A stretch of 64,000 nt of DNA, from contig CAWCPQ010000005.1 in the NCBI GenBank assembly GCA_963797535.1, positions 186,001-250,000 on the forward strand, in the 5' to 3' direction. Below are positions 16,501 through 24,718 of this stretch, in pieces. The notes below the pieces were generated by a model. That model had not been told where the DNA came from, searched no databases, and was given only the letters and a program-made list of their open reading frames with translations. The position numbers were made by a program, and so were the translations under genes. This stretch comes from JAWWOL01 sp963797535. Its GTDB lineage: Bacteria > Actinomycetota > Actinomycetes > JAWWOL01. The first letter of the stretch is position 1. Each line of letters starts with the position of its first letter.

Positions 16501-16633
16501 TGTCGAACATATTCGGAAGATCGTCAACTTGTGCCATTCTTGCGTCGATTTCTTGCAAACCCTTGCGTACACCTGACCTGCTGCAGAATGAGACGGTGAC
16601 CTTGCTCCCGTACGGCACCGCGATCGAGACGTC

Positions 16634-17539
16634 ATGACCGGGCGCAGGGTGCTGGTCACCGGCGCGGCCGGTCGGCTGGGCAGCCGGGTCGTCGCCGAGC
16701 TCACCAGCCGCGGAGACCGGGTCGTCGGGCTCGTCCAGTCGCCAGCCGGCACCGAGCGACTCGAGTCATTGGAACGTTTCGAAGTGGGCAACGCCCACAA
16801 CCCGGAGGTCGCGGCCGCGGCCGTGGCCGGCGTGGACGCGGTCGTTCATCTCGCGGCGATCCCGGCACCAGGGCTCGACCGCGACCACATCGTCTTCGGC
16901 AACAACACGCTGGCGACGTTCTGCATCCTCGATGCCGCAGCAAAAGCGGGCGTCCGTACAGCCGTGATCGCCTCGAGCTTCTCGGCCACCGGACTGCCGT
17001 TCTCCCCGTACGGCGCGGAGCCGCAGTGGCTGCCCATCGACGAGGCGATGCCGACGCAGGCGGCCGACCCGTACGCGCTGTCCAAGATCACCGATGAGGC
17101 GACGGCCGCGACGATCAGCCGGTCCAGCGGCATGACGACGACGGCACTGCGGCTGCCGTTCCTGGCCACACCGGACGACCGACTGGCCGAGCAGGCGGCT
17201 ACCCTCGCCGCGAACCCCGGCGTCGGTCGCGCGGACCTCTGGTCCTACCTCGACACCCGCGACGCGGCCTGCGCGGTGGCGATGGCCCTGGACCGCACCG
17301 GCGGCGACTCGATGGTCATCGGCGTCGGCGCACCCGACAACCTCACGCCCTACCCGACCGAGGCACTCCTGGACCGGTTCCTTCCATCGGTGCCCAGGCG
17401 ACGTAGATTCGCCGGGCGGGACACGCCGATCGACCTGACCCTCGCAATGCAGGTCCTCGGGTTCCGAGCCCAACACCCCTGGCCGGTGCAGCCGCGTGAG
17501 CTGCCCGGAGCGGACAACCCCGGAATGGACCCGGCATGA
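16634..17539 (+). CDS. NAD(P)-dependent epimerase/dehydratase-family SDR, possibly uronate dehydrogenase-like
   Basis: 301 aa, extended SDR. The dinucleotide motif is VTGAAGRLG near the N-terminus. The catalytic pair is YALSK, preceded by a SSFSATG segment that supplies the Ser. The length and layout (VVHLAAIP, then FGNNTLATFCILDAAAKAG) resemble sugar epimerases and uronate dehydrogenases. Its stop overlaps the start of the next gene (ATGA at 17536-17539), so the two are translationally coupled. Pairing with an enolase-superfamily acid-sugar dehydratase supports oxidation or epimerisation of a sugar acid precursor; the substrate is inference. Confidence 0.7.
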   Translation: MTGRRVLVTGAAGRLGSRVVAELTSRGDRVVGLVQSPAGTERLESLERFEVGNAHNPEVAAAAVAGVDAVVHLAAIPAPGLDRDHIVFGNNTLATFCILDAAAKAGVRTAVIASSFSATGLPFSPYGAEPQWLPIDEAMPTQAADPYALSKITDEATAATISRSSGMTTTALRLPFLATPDDRLAEQAATLAANPGVGRADLWSYLDTRDAACAVAMALDRTGGDSMVIGVGAPDNLTPYPTEALLDRFLPSVPRRRRFAGRDTPIDLTLAMQVLGFRAQHPWPVQPRELPGADNPGMDPA

Positions 17540-18807
17540 CCGACACTGACGGCCTCGAGGCACTCACCGCCGCGCCATGGGCCAACCGCGACAACCTGCG
17601 CATCACCGGGTTGCGCGCAATAGTGACTGCCCCACAAGGGATTCCGCTCGTCGTGGTTCGAGTCGACACCAACGAACCAGGGTTGTACGGCCTCGGCTGC
17701 GCGACCTTCACCCAACGGTTCCACGCCGTCGTCGCCGCGGTCGAGCAGCACGTGGCGCCGCTGGTGATCGGCCGTCACCCCGCGGACATCGAGGACATCA
17801 CCCGCATGGTGCACCTGTCGTCCTACTGGCGCGACGGGCCGGTGCTCAACAACGCCCTGTCCGGCCTCGACATGGGACTGTGGGACATCGCTGGCAAGCG
17901 AGCCGGGATGCCGGTGTACGAGCTGCTGGGCGGGCGCGTCCGGACGGCGGTCCCGACCTACGCCCACGCCTCCGGCCGTGACATCGAGGAGACCCTCGAC
18001 AGTGCCCGCGGTCTGGTTGCCCGCGGCTGGCGGCACATCCGGCTCCAGGTGGGGCAGCGCGGCGGCGGGTCCTACGGCGCAACTCCGGCCTCAGGCGACT
18101 ACGCCGGGCGCCCGCACCCTGGCGGCTGGGACGTCGAGACCTACTTGCGTTCAACACCAGCGCTTTTCGAGGCGGGCCGCAGCGCCCTCGGCAACGAGGT
18201 CGAGCTGATCCACGACGTCCACAGCCGGCTGACGGCCAAGGACGCGGTCCGGCTGATGCGGTCGCTGGAGCCGTACGGGCTGTTCTTCGTGGAGGACGTG
18301 GTGGCTCCCGACTTCTATGACCGGCTGCCGGAGATCCGCGCCGCCTCCCCCGTACCGCTGGCAGTCGGTGAGCAGCTGTCCTCGATGCCGACCGCCGTGC
18401 GGATGGTGCGCGAGCTGGGCGTGGACTACCTCCGCGTGCACGTCTCGACCGTGGGCGGCCTCACCCCGGCCCGCAAGCTGACCGCCCTGTGCGAGCTGCT
18501 CGGGGTACGGACGGCGTGGCACGGGCCGGGCGACGTCTCCCCGATCGGCGTCGCCGCCAACGTCGCCCTCGACGTGTCGACGCATGCCTTCGGCATCCAG
18601 GAGTGCCACGTCTACAGCGATGAGGTGCTCGAGGTCTTCCCCGGCGCACCCAACCCGGTCAACGGCCACCTCTCCCCGTCCGACCAGCCGGGGTGGGGGA
18701 TCGAGATCGACGAGGAAGCCGCACTGAAGTACCCGCCGAGGCGGTTCGAGTTCGAACGCTGGGCACTGCAGGTGCGGGGCACGGACGGCGCCCTGTCAGC
18801 CCCCTGA
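17536..18807 (+). CDS. Enolase-superfamily acid-sugar dehydratase (D-mannonate dehydratase/RspA type)
   Basis: 423 aa. N-terminal capping domain, then a TIM barrel. ALSGLDMGLWDIAGKRAGMP and YELLGGRVR are typical of the mandelate racemase/ManD group. Metal ligands are visible in order: HDVHSR (Asp), FFVEDVVAP (Glu) and AVGEQLSS (Glu). AWHGPGDVSPIGVAANVALD near the C-terminus is also typical of the ManD subgroup. Family members dehydrate D-mannonate or D-gluconate to 2-keto-3-deoxygluconate, though many RspA-type homologues have low or different activity. It is coupled to the upstream SDR. Its last 12 bp overlap the convergent PatB-like gene. Confidence 0.82.
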   Translation: MTDTDGLEALTAAPWANRDNLRITGLRAIVTAPQGIPLVVVRVDTNEPGLYGLGCATFTQRFHAVVAAVEQHVAPLVIGRHPADIEDITRMVHLSSYWRDGPVLNNALSGLDMGLWDIAGKRAGMPVYELLGGRVRTAVPTYAHASGRDIEETLDSARGLVARGWRHIRLQVGQRGGGSYGATPASGDYAGRPHPGGWDVETYLRSTPALFEAGRSALGNEVELIHDVHSRLTAKDAVRLMRSLEPYGLFFVEDVVAPDFYDRLPEIRAASPVPLAVGEQLSSMPTAVRMVRELGVDYLRVHVSTVGGLTPARKLTALCELLGVRTAWHGPGDVSPIGVAANVALDVSTHAFGIQECHVYSDEVLEVFPGAPNPVNGHLSPSDQPGWGIEIDEEAALKYPPRRFEFERWALQVRGTDGALSAP

Positions 18808-19956
18808 CGTCCGAGCAGCAACGCTGATTCGGCGCACCGCATCGCTCAGAGTATCGGCGCTACAGGCAAAGTTGAGCCGTGCGAAGCCGTCGAAGCCCTG
18901 CCCGTACATCGATCCGGGGCTGACCTCGACCTGCGCCGACTCGAGCAGTCGGGCAGCCGGGTCCCGCGCGATCGCGGTGCGACGAAAGTCCAGCCAGGCC
19001 AGGTATCCCGCCTGCGGTGCCACCACCGTGACCTCAGGCAACAGCTCAGCCAGCGCTGTCTGCAGGAGCCGCACGTTGTCGGCGAGCGCAGCCGTCAGCT
19101 CATCCAGCCAGGGTGCGTCAGCAGCAAAGGCCTCGGCCGATGCGATCGCGCCCAGATGCCCTACGCCGTAGGAAAAGTTGGGCGCGAGGCGGTCGATCAG
19201 CTCGCGTGGCCGATCCCCCTGAGCGACGGTCAGTGAGCACTTGAGACCAGACAGATTCCAGGCCTTGGAGGCGCCGCAGAATGCGATGCCGCTACGACGT
19301 GCGTTGGCGGAGACGCAGAGGTAGGGGACGAAGTCGTGTGCCGGCATGGTCAGCGGTGCATGGATCTCGTCCGAGAGCACCAATGCGTCGAACTCGTCTG
19401 CCAACAGGGCCAGCGCCCTGAGCTCGTCCGGCGCATGCACGCGCCCGACCGGGTTGTGCGGGTGGCAGAGCATTACCGCTCGCGCGCCGGCCAATAGCGC
19501 GGCCCGTATCCCTGGAAGGTCGAGGCGGCCGCCCGACTCGAGGTCCACCAGCGGCACGTCCACCGGACGGCCACCGGCTGCGGTGACCCATGCCGCGAAC
19601 CGCGGGTAGACCGGCGTCATCACAATGACCTCGTCACCCGGTGCCAGCACCGCGCGGAGGATCTCCGTCGCTGCCGTGGCGATGTCGGGGCAGCCGGCGA
19701 CCGACGAGGGTTCCACGGTCCAACCCCAACGCCGCTCGGCGAATCCGGCAAACGCGTTCTGCAAAGGTTCCGGCCGCCCGGCATAGCCGGTGTCGCCGAG
19801 ATCGATCGCTGTCCGTAGAGCCGCTGCGACTCCGGGTGACAGATCGACGTCCAGCTCGGCCACGGACAGGGACAGGACGTCGGCCTGGCGACCATCCCAC
19901 TTGGCACTTGTCCGCGCTCGCAACCGGTCGCTCGGCACGGTCAAAGGCCAGGTCAC
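18796..19956 (-). CDS. PatB/MalY-family PLP-dependent C-S lyase (aminotransferase class I/II)
   Basis: 386 aa from a GTG. Fold-type I PLP enzyme. The Schiff-base lysine is in FCGASKAWNLSGLKCSL, and VMLCHPHNPVGRVHAPDEL plus VLSDEIHAPL supply the Asn and Asp that hold the cofactor. MalY/PatB proteins cleave C-S bonds in cystathionine and cysteine conjugates, releasing pyruvate, ammonia and a thiol. It is divergent from egtA across 139 bp. Ergothioneine synthesis ends with a PLP-dependent C-S lyase (EgtE), so this protein is a candidate for that step, although canonical EgtE belongs to another aminotransferase class. The alternative is plain cystathionine beta-lyase. Confidence 0.8.
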   Translation of the reverse strand: MTWPLTVPSDRLRARTSAKWDGRQADVLSLSVAELDVDLSPGVAAALRTAIDLGDTGYAGRPEPLQNAFAGFAERRWGWTVEPSSVAGCPDIATAATEILRAVLAPGDEVIVMTPVYPRFAAWVTAAGGRPVDVPLVDLESGGRLDLPGIRAALLAGARAVMLCHPHNPVGRVHAPDELRALALLADEFDALVLSDEIHAPLTMPAHDFVPYLCVSANARRSGIAFCGASKAWNLSGLKCSLTVAQGDRPRELIDRLAPNFSYGVGHLGAIASAEAFAADAPWLDELTAALADNVRLLQTALAELLPEVTVVAPQAGYLAWLDFRRTAIARDPAARLLESAQVEVSPGSMYGQGFDGFARLNFACSADTLSDAVRRISVAARTSGG

Positions 19957-20095
19957 GTGGCCAGTATCCAGTAGCAGCAGGCTCCCGGCACACGACCACC
20001 GGGCGTCCTTACGACTTCTTACAGAAGAATTGTCAGTGCTGACTGCTTGGATTGGTGTTTACCGACATCGCTTAGGCTTCAGGATCGGAGGCACG

Positions 20096-21377
20096 ATGAC
20101 GGACACCTTGCTCGAAGATCCGAGGATCCCGCTGAGTCTCAGCGCGGCCGAGGTCTATGTGGCGAGCACCTGCTTCAAGACCGGCCCACCGGGCCGGCTC
20201 GGCGTCGAGCTCGAGTTTCTCGTGGCTCAGGGCCGAGACTGGTCGCGCCCTGTTGACCATCACGTTGTCCAAGCAATCATTAGCTCCCTGCATCCGCTGC
20301 CGGCCGGCGGCACCCTCAGTGTCGAACCCGGCGGTCAGGTTGAGCTGAGCACCACCGTCGCCCCCACCCTTGCGGACGCCGTTGACGCCGCCTCTCGCGA
20401 CGTCCACGCCCTGCGCGCCGCCTTCGAGGGCGCGGGTCTCCATCTCCTCGGCACGGGGCTCGACCCGCTGCGCGCGCCTGTGCGGGTGACCGAGCATCCG
20501 CGCTACGTCGCGATGGAGCACCACCTCGACCAGTGGGGCACCGGCGGCCGCACGATGATGTGCTCGACCGCAGCGCTGCAGCTCACGGTCGAGGCCGGTC
20601 ACGACGACCTCGACGGCGACGGCGGCATCGCCGAGCGGTGGCACCTGCTGCACGCGCTGGCCCCCGCCCTTATCGCGGCCTTTGCCAACTCCCCCTACCA
20701 CCACGGCAAACCGTCCGGCTGGAAGAGCTCGCGCCTCGCCGCCTGGCGCAGCATCGACCCATCCCGCACCTCGCCTGCCCGATCACGGTCCGGGCAGGAC
20801 CCGCGCGAGTCCTACGGGCGCTACGCCCTGGATGCGCGGGTGATGCTCGTCCGACGGCCCGGTGAGGACTGGACAGCGCCCCGGGTCCATGACGTTCCGG
20901 GACTGGATCCTCGACCCACCAGCGGATCTGCCCGCCCCCACCGCCGCCGACCTGGCTTATCACCTGACCACGCTGTTCCCACCCGTACGCCCGCGCGGGC
21001 CGCTCGAGCTGCGCTGCCTCGACGCCCAGTCCGGCGACGGCTGGCGGGTGCCGACAGCCGTGGTGTCCGCCCTGCTGGACGACCCCCATGCGGCCGATGT
21101 CGCCCGAGACCTCGTCCAGCCGGTGCTCGACCAGTGGGACCGTGCCGCGCGAGTGGCCACCGGCGATCCGGCTCTGGCGCAGGCGGCGACCGGTTGCCTG
21201 CTCATTGCCTCCGATGCCCTGCAGCGCCAGGGAAGTGCAGACCTGGCAGCCGAGGTCGACGACTTCGTCGACCGCTACACCTCACGGGGACTGTGCCCCG
21301 CCGACGATCAGCTCGCCCGACCGCCCTGGGCAACCGACGTGATGGAGACCTCATGCAGATGGGCAACGACACCATGA
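20096..21377 (+). pseudogene. egtA: egtA, glutamate-cysteine ligase of the ergothioneine pathway, interrupted by a +1 frameshift
   Basis: ATG at 20096 behind GGAG. The first part (RLGVELEFLV, TMMCSTAALQLTV, FANSPYHHGKPSGWKSSRLA) is a clear GCS2-type EgtA that would make gamma-glutamylcysteine. After ...GEDWTAP the reading frame becomes nonsense. The family sequence resumes one base later as MTFRDWILDPPADLP, LYHL-type helices and LVQPVLDQWDRAAR, ending at the TGA 21375-21377. Removing one C from CCCCGGG at 20879-20885 restores a continuous frame. As sequenced, the first frame has no stop and runs on into egtB, which would give an 866-aa garbled fusion. This could be a sequencing error or a true recent loss. 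The natural stop overlaps an egtB ATG (ATGA). Confidence 0.85.
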
Positions 21378-22696
21378 CCTTCCCCTCCGACGACGCACTA
21401 CGCGAACGGCTCGACCTCGACCTGACCCGTGCCCGCGACCGCACCACCTTGCTCACCGAGGCGGTCGACGACGCCGACCTGGTGGGGGTCCACTCGCCGC
21501 TGATGTCCCCGCTGGTCTGGGACCTCGCCCACGTCGGCAACCAGGAGGAGCAGTGGCTGCTGCGCGACGTCGGCGGCCGTCAGCCGCTGCTCGACCCCGC
21601 CGTTGACCAGCTGTACGACGCGTTCAAGCATCCCCGCCGGGACCGCCCAGCCCTGCCGCTGCTCGACCCGGTCGAGTCCAAGGTCTACGTCCGCGACGTC
21701 CGTGGCCGGGTGATGGATCTGCTCGAACGGGTCCCGTTCGAGGGTAAGCGACTGACCGAGCAGGGCTTCGCCTTCGCCATGATCGTCCAGCATGAGCAGC
21801 AGCACGACGAGACGATGCTGGCCACCCACCAGCTGCGCCAAGGTGACCAGGTGCTCTACGCACCGCAGCCGCCGACCGCCGACCCAACCTCTCTGCCGGC
21901 TGAGATCCTCATACCAGCAGGGGCTTTCACCATGGGGACCTCGACCGAGCCGTGGGCGCTGGACAACGAACAGCCGGCGCACCGGGTCCACGTCGACGCC
22001 TTCTGGATCGACACCGTCCCTGTCACCAATGCCGCCTACGCTGCCTTCGTCTCGGACGGCGGCTACGACGACCCGCAGTGGTGGGCGCCGGCCGGCTGGG
22101 TGCATCGCCGCACCGAGGGACTCACGGCTCCACTGTTCTGGATCCGCGAGGGAGGCGGCTGGCTGCGACGGCGTTTCGGCCACGTCGAACCGCTGCCGGA
22201 CCACGAGCCCGTACTCCATGTCTGCTGGTACGAAGCCGACGCCTACGCCCGGTGGGCCGGTCGCCGCCTGCCGACGGAGGCCGAGTGGGAGAAGGCGGCC
22301 AGGCACGACCCGGTCACGGACCGGTCCCGGCGCTACCCCTGGGGCGACACCGAGCCCACGGCCGCCCACGCCAACCTCGGCCAGCGGCACCTGCAGCCGG
22401 CGACGTCCGGCGCCTACCCCGAGGGACAGAGTGCCTACGGCGTCAGGCAGCTGCTCGGCGACGTGTGGGAGTGGACCGCGACCGACTTCCACGGCTACCC
22501 CGGCTTCCGCGCCTGGCCCTACCGCGAATACTCCGAGGTCTTCTTCGGCACCGACTACAAGGTGCTGCGGGGCGGGTCGTTCGGCACCGACATCTCCGCC
22601 TGTCGCGGCACTTTCCGCAACTGGGACTACCCGATCCGACGTCAGATCTTCAGCGGATTCCGCACTGTACGCAACGCGAGCAACGGGGAGCACTGA
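21353..22696 (+). CDS. egtB: Ergothioneine sulfoxide synthase EgtB (hercynine oxygenase)
   Basis: 447 aa. Non-haem iron enzyme that joins the thiol donor to hercynine with O2. The N-terminal DinB-like part gives iron ligands in DLAHVGNQEEQW and QHEQQHDE. The C-terminal formylglycine-generating-enzyme-type domain shows GAFTMGTS, LPTEAEWEKAARHD, LLGDVWEWT and YKVLRGGSF. Arg95 and Arg98 (HPRRDRPALPLL) and RNWDYPIRRQIF match, from memory, positions that hold gamma-glutamylcysteine in mycobacterial EgtB, so this looks like the gamma-Glu-Cys-using type. I chose the start at 21353 because of GGAG 5 nt upstream; the ATG at 21374, overlapping the egtA stop, is equally possible. Confidence 0.93.
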   Translation: MQMGNDTMTFPSDDALRERLDLDLTRARDRTTLLTEAVDDADLVGVHSPLMSPLVWDLAHVGNQEEQWLLRDVGGRQPLLDPAVDQLYDAFKHPRRDRPALPLLDPVESKVYVRDVRGRVMDLLERVPFEGKRLTEQGFAFAMIVQHEQQHDETMLATHQLRQGDQVLYAPQPPTADPTSLPAEILIPAGAFTMGTSTEPWALDNEQPAHRVHVDAFWIDTVPVTNAAYAAFVSDGGYDDPQWWAPAGWVHRRTEGLTAPLFWIREGGGWLRRRFGHVEPLPDHEPVLHVCWYEADAYARWAGRRLPTEAEWEKAARHDPVTDRSRRYPWGDTEPTAAHANLGQRHLQPATSGAYPEGQSAYGVRQLLGDVWEWTATDFHGYPGFRAWPYREYSEVFFGTDYKVLRGGSFGTDISACRGTFRNWDYPIRRQIFSGFRTVRNASNGEH

Positions 22697-22699
22697 GCC

Positions 22700-23665
22700 A
22701 TGCCGTCATTCCACGTCGACGTCCACCTACCGCCCGACTTCGCCGCCGAGGGGCTGCGCCGTGACGCCCTCGCGGGGCTGACCGCGTCCCCGCGGTCGAT
22801 CCCACCGAAGTGGTTCTACGACAAGAAGGGCAGTGTCCTGTTCGAGGAGATCACCCTGCTCCCGGAGTACTACCCGACGAGGGCCGAGCGCGAGATCCTC
22901 ACCCACTGCGCGCCCGAGATCGCCGCAGCCTCGGCCTGCGACACCCTGATCGAGCTGGGCTCCGGGTCCTCGATCAAGACCCAGCTGCTGATCGAGGCCA
23001 TGGGCGAGCCACTCACCGGCTATGTCGCGCTCGACGTCAGCGAGGACGCCCTGCGCGAGGCCGGCCAGCGGCTCGTCCGCGACCACCCCGGCCTGCGGAT
23101 CCACGCCCTGGTCGCGGACTTCGAGCACCAGCTGCACCTGCTGCCACGCGGCGACAAACGGCTGATCGCCTTCCTGGGCAGCACGATCGGCAACTTCGAA
23201 CCAGCCGCCCGGTCATCCTTTCTGGCCTCGTTGCGAGCGCAGCTCGGGCCCCACGACCGGTTCCTGCTCGGGGCCGACCTGGTCAAGTCCGCCGACGTGC
23301 TCGTCCCCGCCTACGACGACGCCGCGGGGGTCACCGCCGCGTTCAACCGCAACGTGCTCGAGGTGCTCAACCTGGGATTGGCCGCCGACTTCGTGCCGGA
23401 GGCGTTCGACCACGTCGCGATCTGGGACGCCGACAACGAGTGGATCGAGATGCGGCTGCGGTCACAGCGGGATCAGCTCGTACGCGTAGCCGGGCTCGAT
23501 CTCGACCTGGCCTTCGCTGCCGGCGAGGAGATCCGCACCGAGATCTCGGCGAAGTTCCGCCGCGACGGGCTCGACACCGAGCTCACCGCGGCTGGCTTCG
23601 CGAGCGACGGCTGGTGGACCGACGGGGAGGGACGGTTCTCCTTGTCGTTGTGGCGGCCGGTGTGA
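22700..23665 (+). CDS. egtD: L-histidine N(alpha)-methyltransferase EgtD
   Basis: 321 aa, the family length. It trimethylates histidine to hercynine using SAM, the first committed step of ergothioneine synthesis. SAM site: LIELGSGSSIKTQLLI. Further signatures are PKWFYDKKGSVLFEEIT with PEYYPTRAEREIL, FLGSTIGNFEP, and the C-terminal EIRTEISAKF, where Glu and Ser contact the substrate in characterised homologues. The start lies 3 bp after egtB and follows GGGGAG, so it is in the same operon. In actinomycetes egtC usually sits between egtB and egtD; here it is missing. Confidence 0.95.
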   Translation: MPSFHVDVHLPPDFAAEGLRRDALAGLTASPRSIPPKWFYDKKGSVLFEEITLLPEYYPTRAEREILTHCAPEIAAASACDTLIELGSGSSIKTQLLIEAMGEPLTGYVALDVSEDALREAGQRLVRDHPGLRIHALVADFEHQLHLLPRGDKRLIAFLGSTIGNFEPAARSSFLASLRAQLGPHDRFLLGADLVKSADVLVPAYDDAAGVTAAFNRNVLEVLNLGLAADFVPEAFDHVAIWDADNEWIEMRLRSQRDQLVRVAGLDLDLAFAAGEEIRTEISAKFRRDGLDTELTAAGFASDGWWTDGEGRFSLSLWRPV

Positions 23666-23705
23666 TCCGAGAGCACTACTGCTGGATGCGCACCCAACGG
23701 TGATG

Positions 23706-24548
23706 TCAGGCCCGACCGCGGCCGGGTTCTGGCTGGGGCGCTGCGGCGTCGACCGGGCCGGGTTCGGCATCTCCACCGTCGGCCGGTGCCACATGGATAT
23801 GAACGCCGACGGCCGTCAGCCCGGTCACCAGCGCGTTCTCGGGTAGCCGGTCGGTGACCAGATGGGTGATCTGTGCGGCCGGCACAGTCTGGAACATCGC
23901 CTCGACACCGATCTTCCTACGATCGGCGAGCACGACGACGTCCCGGGCGGCGTTGGCGATGGCACCGTCGACCCCGGCGGAAAGCATCGCGTTGGTCGAC
24001 AGGCCCCGCTCGAGCGTCAGCCCGTCGCCGGAAAGGAAAGCCAACCGCACCCGCAGTCCGTCGAGCGACTTCTCGGCCGAGCTCCCGACGAGTGCCAGCG
24101 TGCTGCCGCGCAGCGAGCCACCGGTCATGACGACCTCAATCCCCGGTGACTCCGCGAGTGCCTCGCCGACCAGCAACGAGTTGGTCACCACCGTGAGCTC
24201 TCGCCGACCGGTGAGCTGTCTGGCCAGCTCCCTCGTGGTCGTGCCGGCGCCGAGGATGACAGCGTCGCCATCGTCCACCAGCTTTGCCGCGAGCGCGGCG
24301 ATCGCGATCTTCTCCCGCGACAGCGGGGCCAGCTCCTCGGGCGGCGGACCCGGCAGCCGCAGCGCGGTCGGCGGCAGAGCCGCGCCACCGCGGCGGCGGG
24401 AGAGCAGGCCCTGCTCTTCCAACGCCCGCAGGTCGCGGCGGACGGTCACCACCGACGAGCCCACCGCCTCGGACAGGGCCTGCAGCGACACCGGGCCGTC
24501 CTGCCGGACGATCTCGAGGATCATCTGGCGCCGATCGGCAGCAAGCAT
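23706..24548 (-). CDS. DeoR-family transcriptional regulator
   Basis: 280 aa. N-terminal DeoR winged helix-turn-helix (ADRRQMILEIVRQDG, then SSVVTVRRDLRALEEQGLLSRRRGGA). The C-terminal DeoRC phosphosugar-sensor domain carries GDAVILGAGTTTRELARQL and VVTNSLLVGEAL. Such proteins usually repress sugar operons and respond to phosphorylated sugars. No transport or kinase gene lies next to it, so the regulon is unclear. The C-terminal tail beyond about residue 255 is proline/alanine-rich. The upstream gap holds GAACGA motifs that could be its operator. Confidence 0.85.
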   Translation of the reverse strand: MLAADRRQMILEIVRQDGPVSLQALSEAVGSSVVTVRRDLRALEEQGLLSRRRGGAALPPTALRLPGPPPEELAPLSREKIAIAALAAKLVDDGDAVILGAGTTTRELARQLTGRRELTVVTNSLLVGEALAESPGIEVVMTGGSLRGSTLALVGSSAEKSLDGLRVRLAFLSGDGLTLERGLSTNAMLSAGVDGAIANAARDVVVLADRRKIGVEAMFQTVPAAQITHLVTDRLPENALVTGLTAVGVHIHVAPADGGDAEPGPVDAAAPQPEPGRGRA

Positions 24549-24718
24549 GCGTCTGACGGTACCGCAACGAACGATCGATTTTGTCCTCGAACGACCGTTC
24601 CGGGTGTTAGTGGCCGCGAGGCACCGCCGCGATCGGTCAGGGTTCGACCAACCGGACAGCCGTGCGGGCCCGACGGGGCATCGGGTCGTCCGATTGGTGC
24701 GGAAACGATCAGCACCGA
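24549..24718. promoter_or_regulatory. Promoter/operator region of the first DeoR gene
   Basis: It contains GAACGACCGTTC (24589-24600, inverted GAACG/CGTTC) and a nearby GAACGATCGAT stretch (24571-24580 region), about 20 bp apart and close to the start codon. This would suit autoregulation by a DeoR protein; the assignment is inference. Confidence 0.35.

Noticed and set aside
20096..22696. Natural EgtA-EgtB fusion protein
   Set aside because: The middle section is out of frame relative to EgtA and reads as low-complexity Arg/Pro nonsense, while the correct EgtA sequence continues one base over.
20096..22696. Pathway switch to cysteine-using EgtB because egtA is broken and egtC missing
   Set aside because: EgtB keeps the Arg pair and the RNWDYPIRRQIF segment linked to gamma-glutamylcysteine binding, and a second similar indel in rhaI makes a sequencing error more likely.
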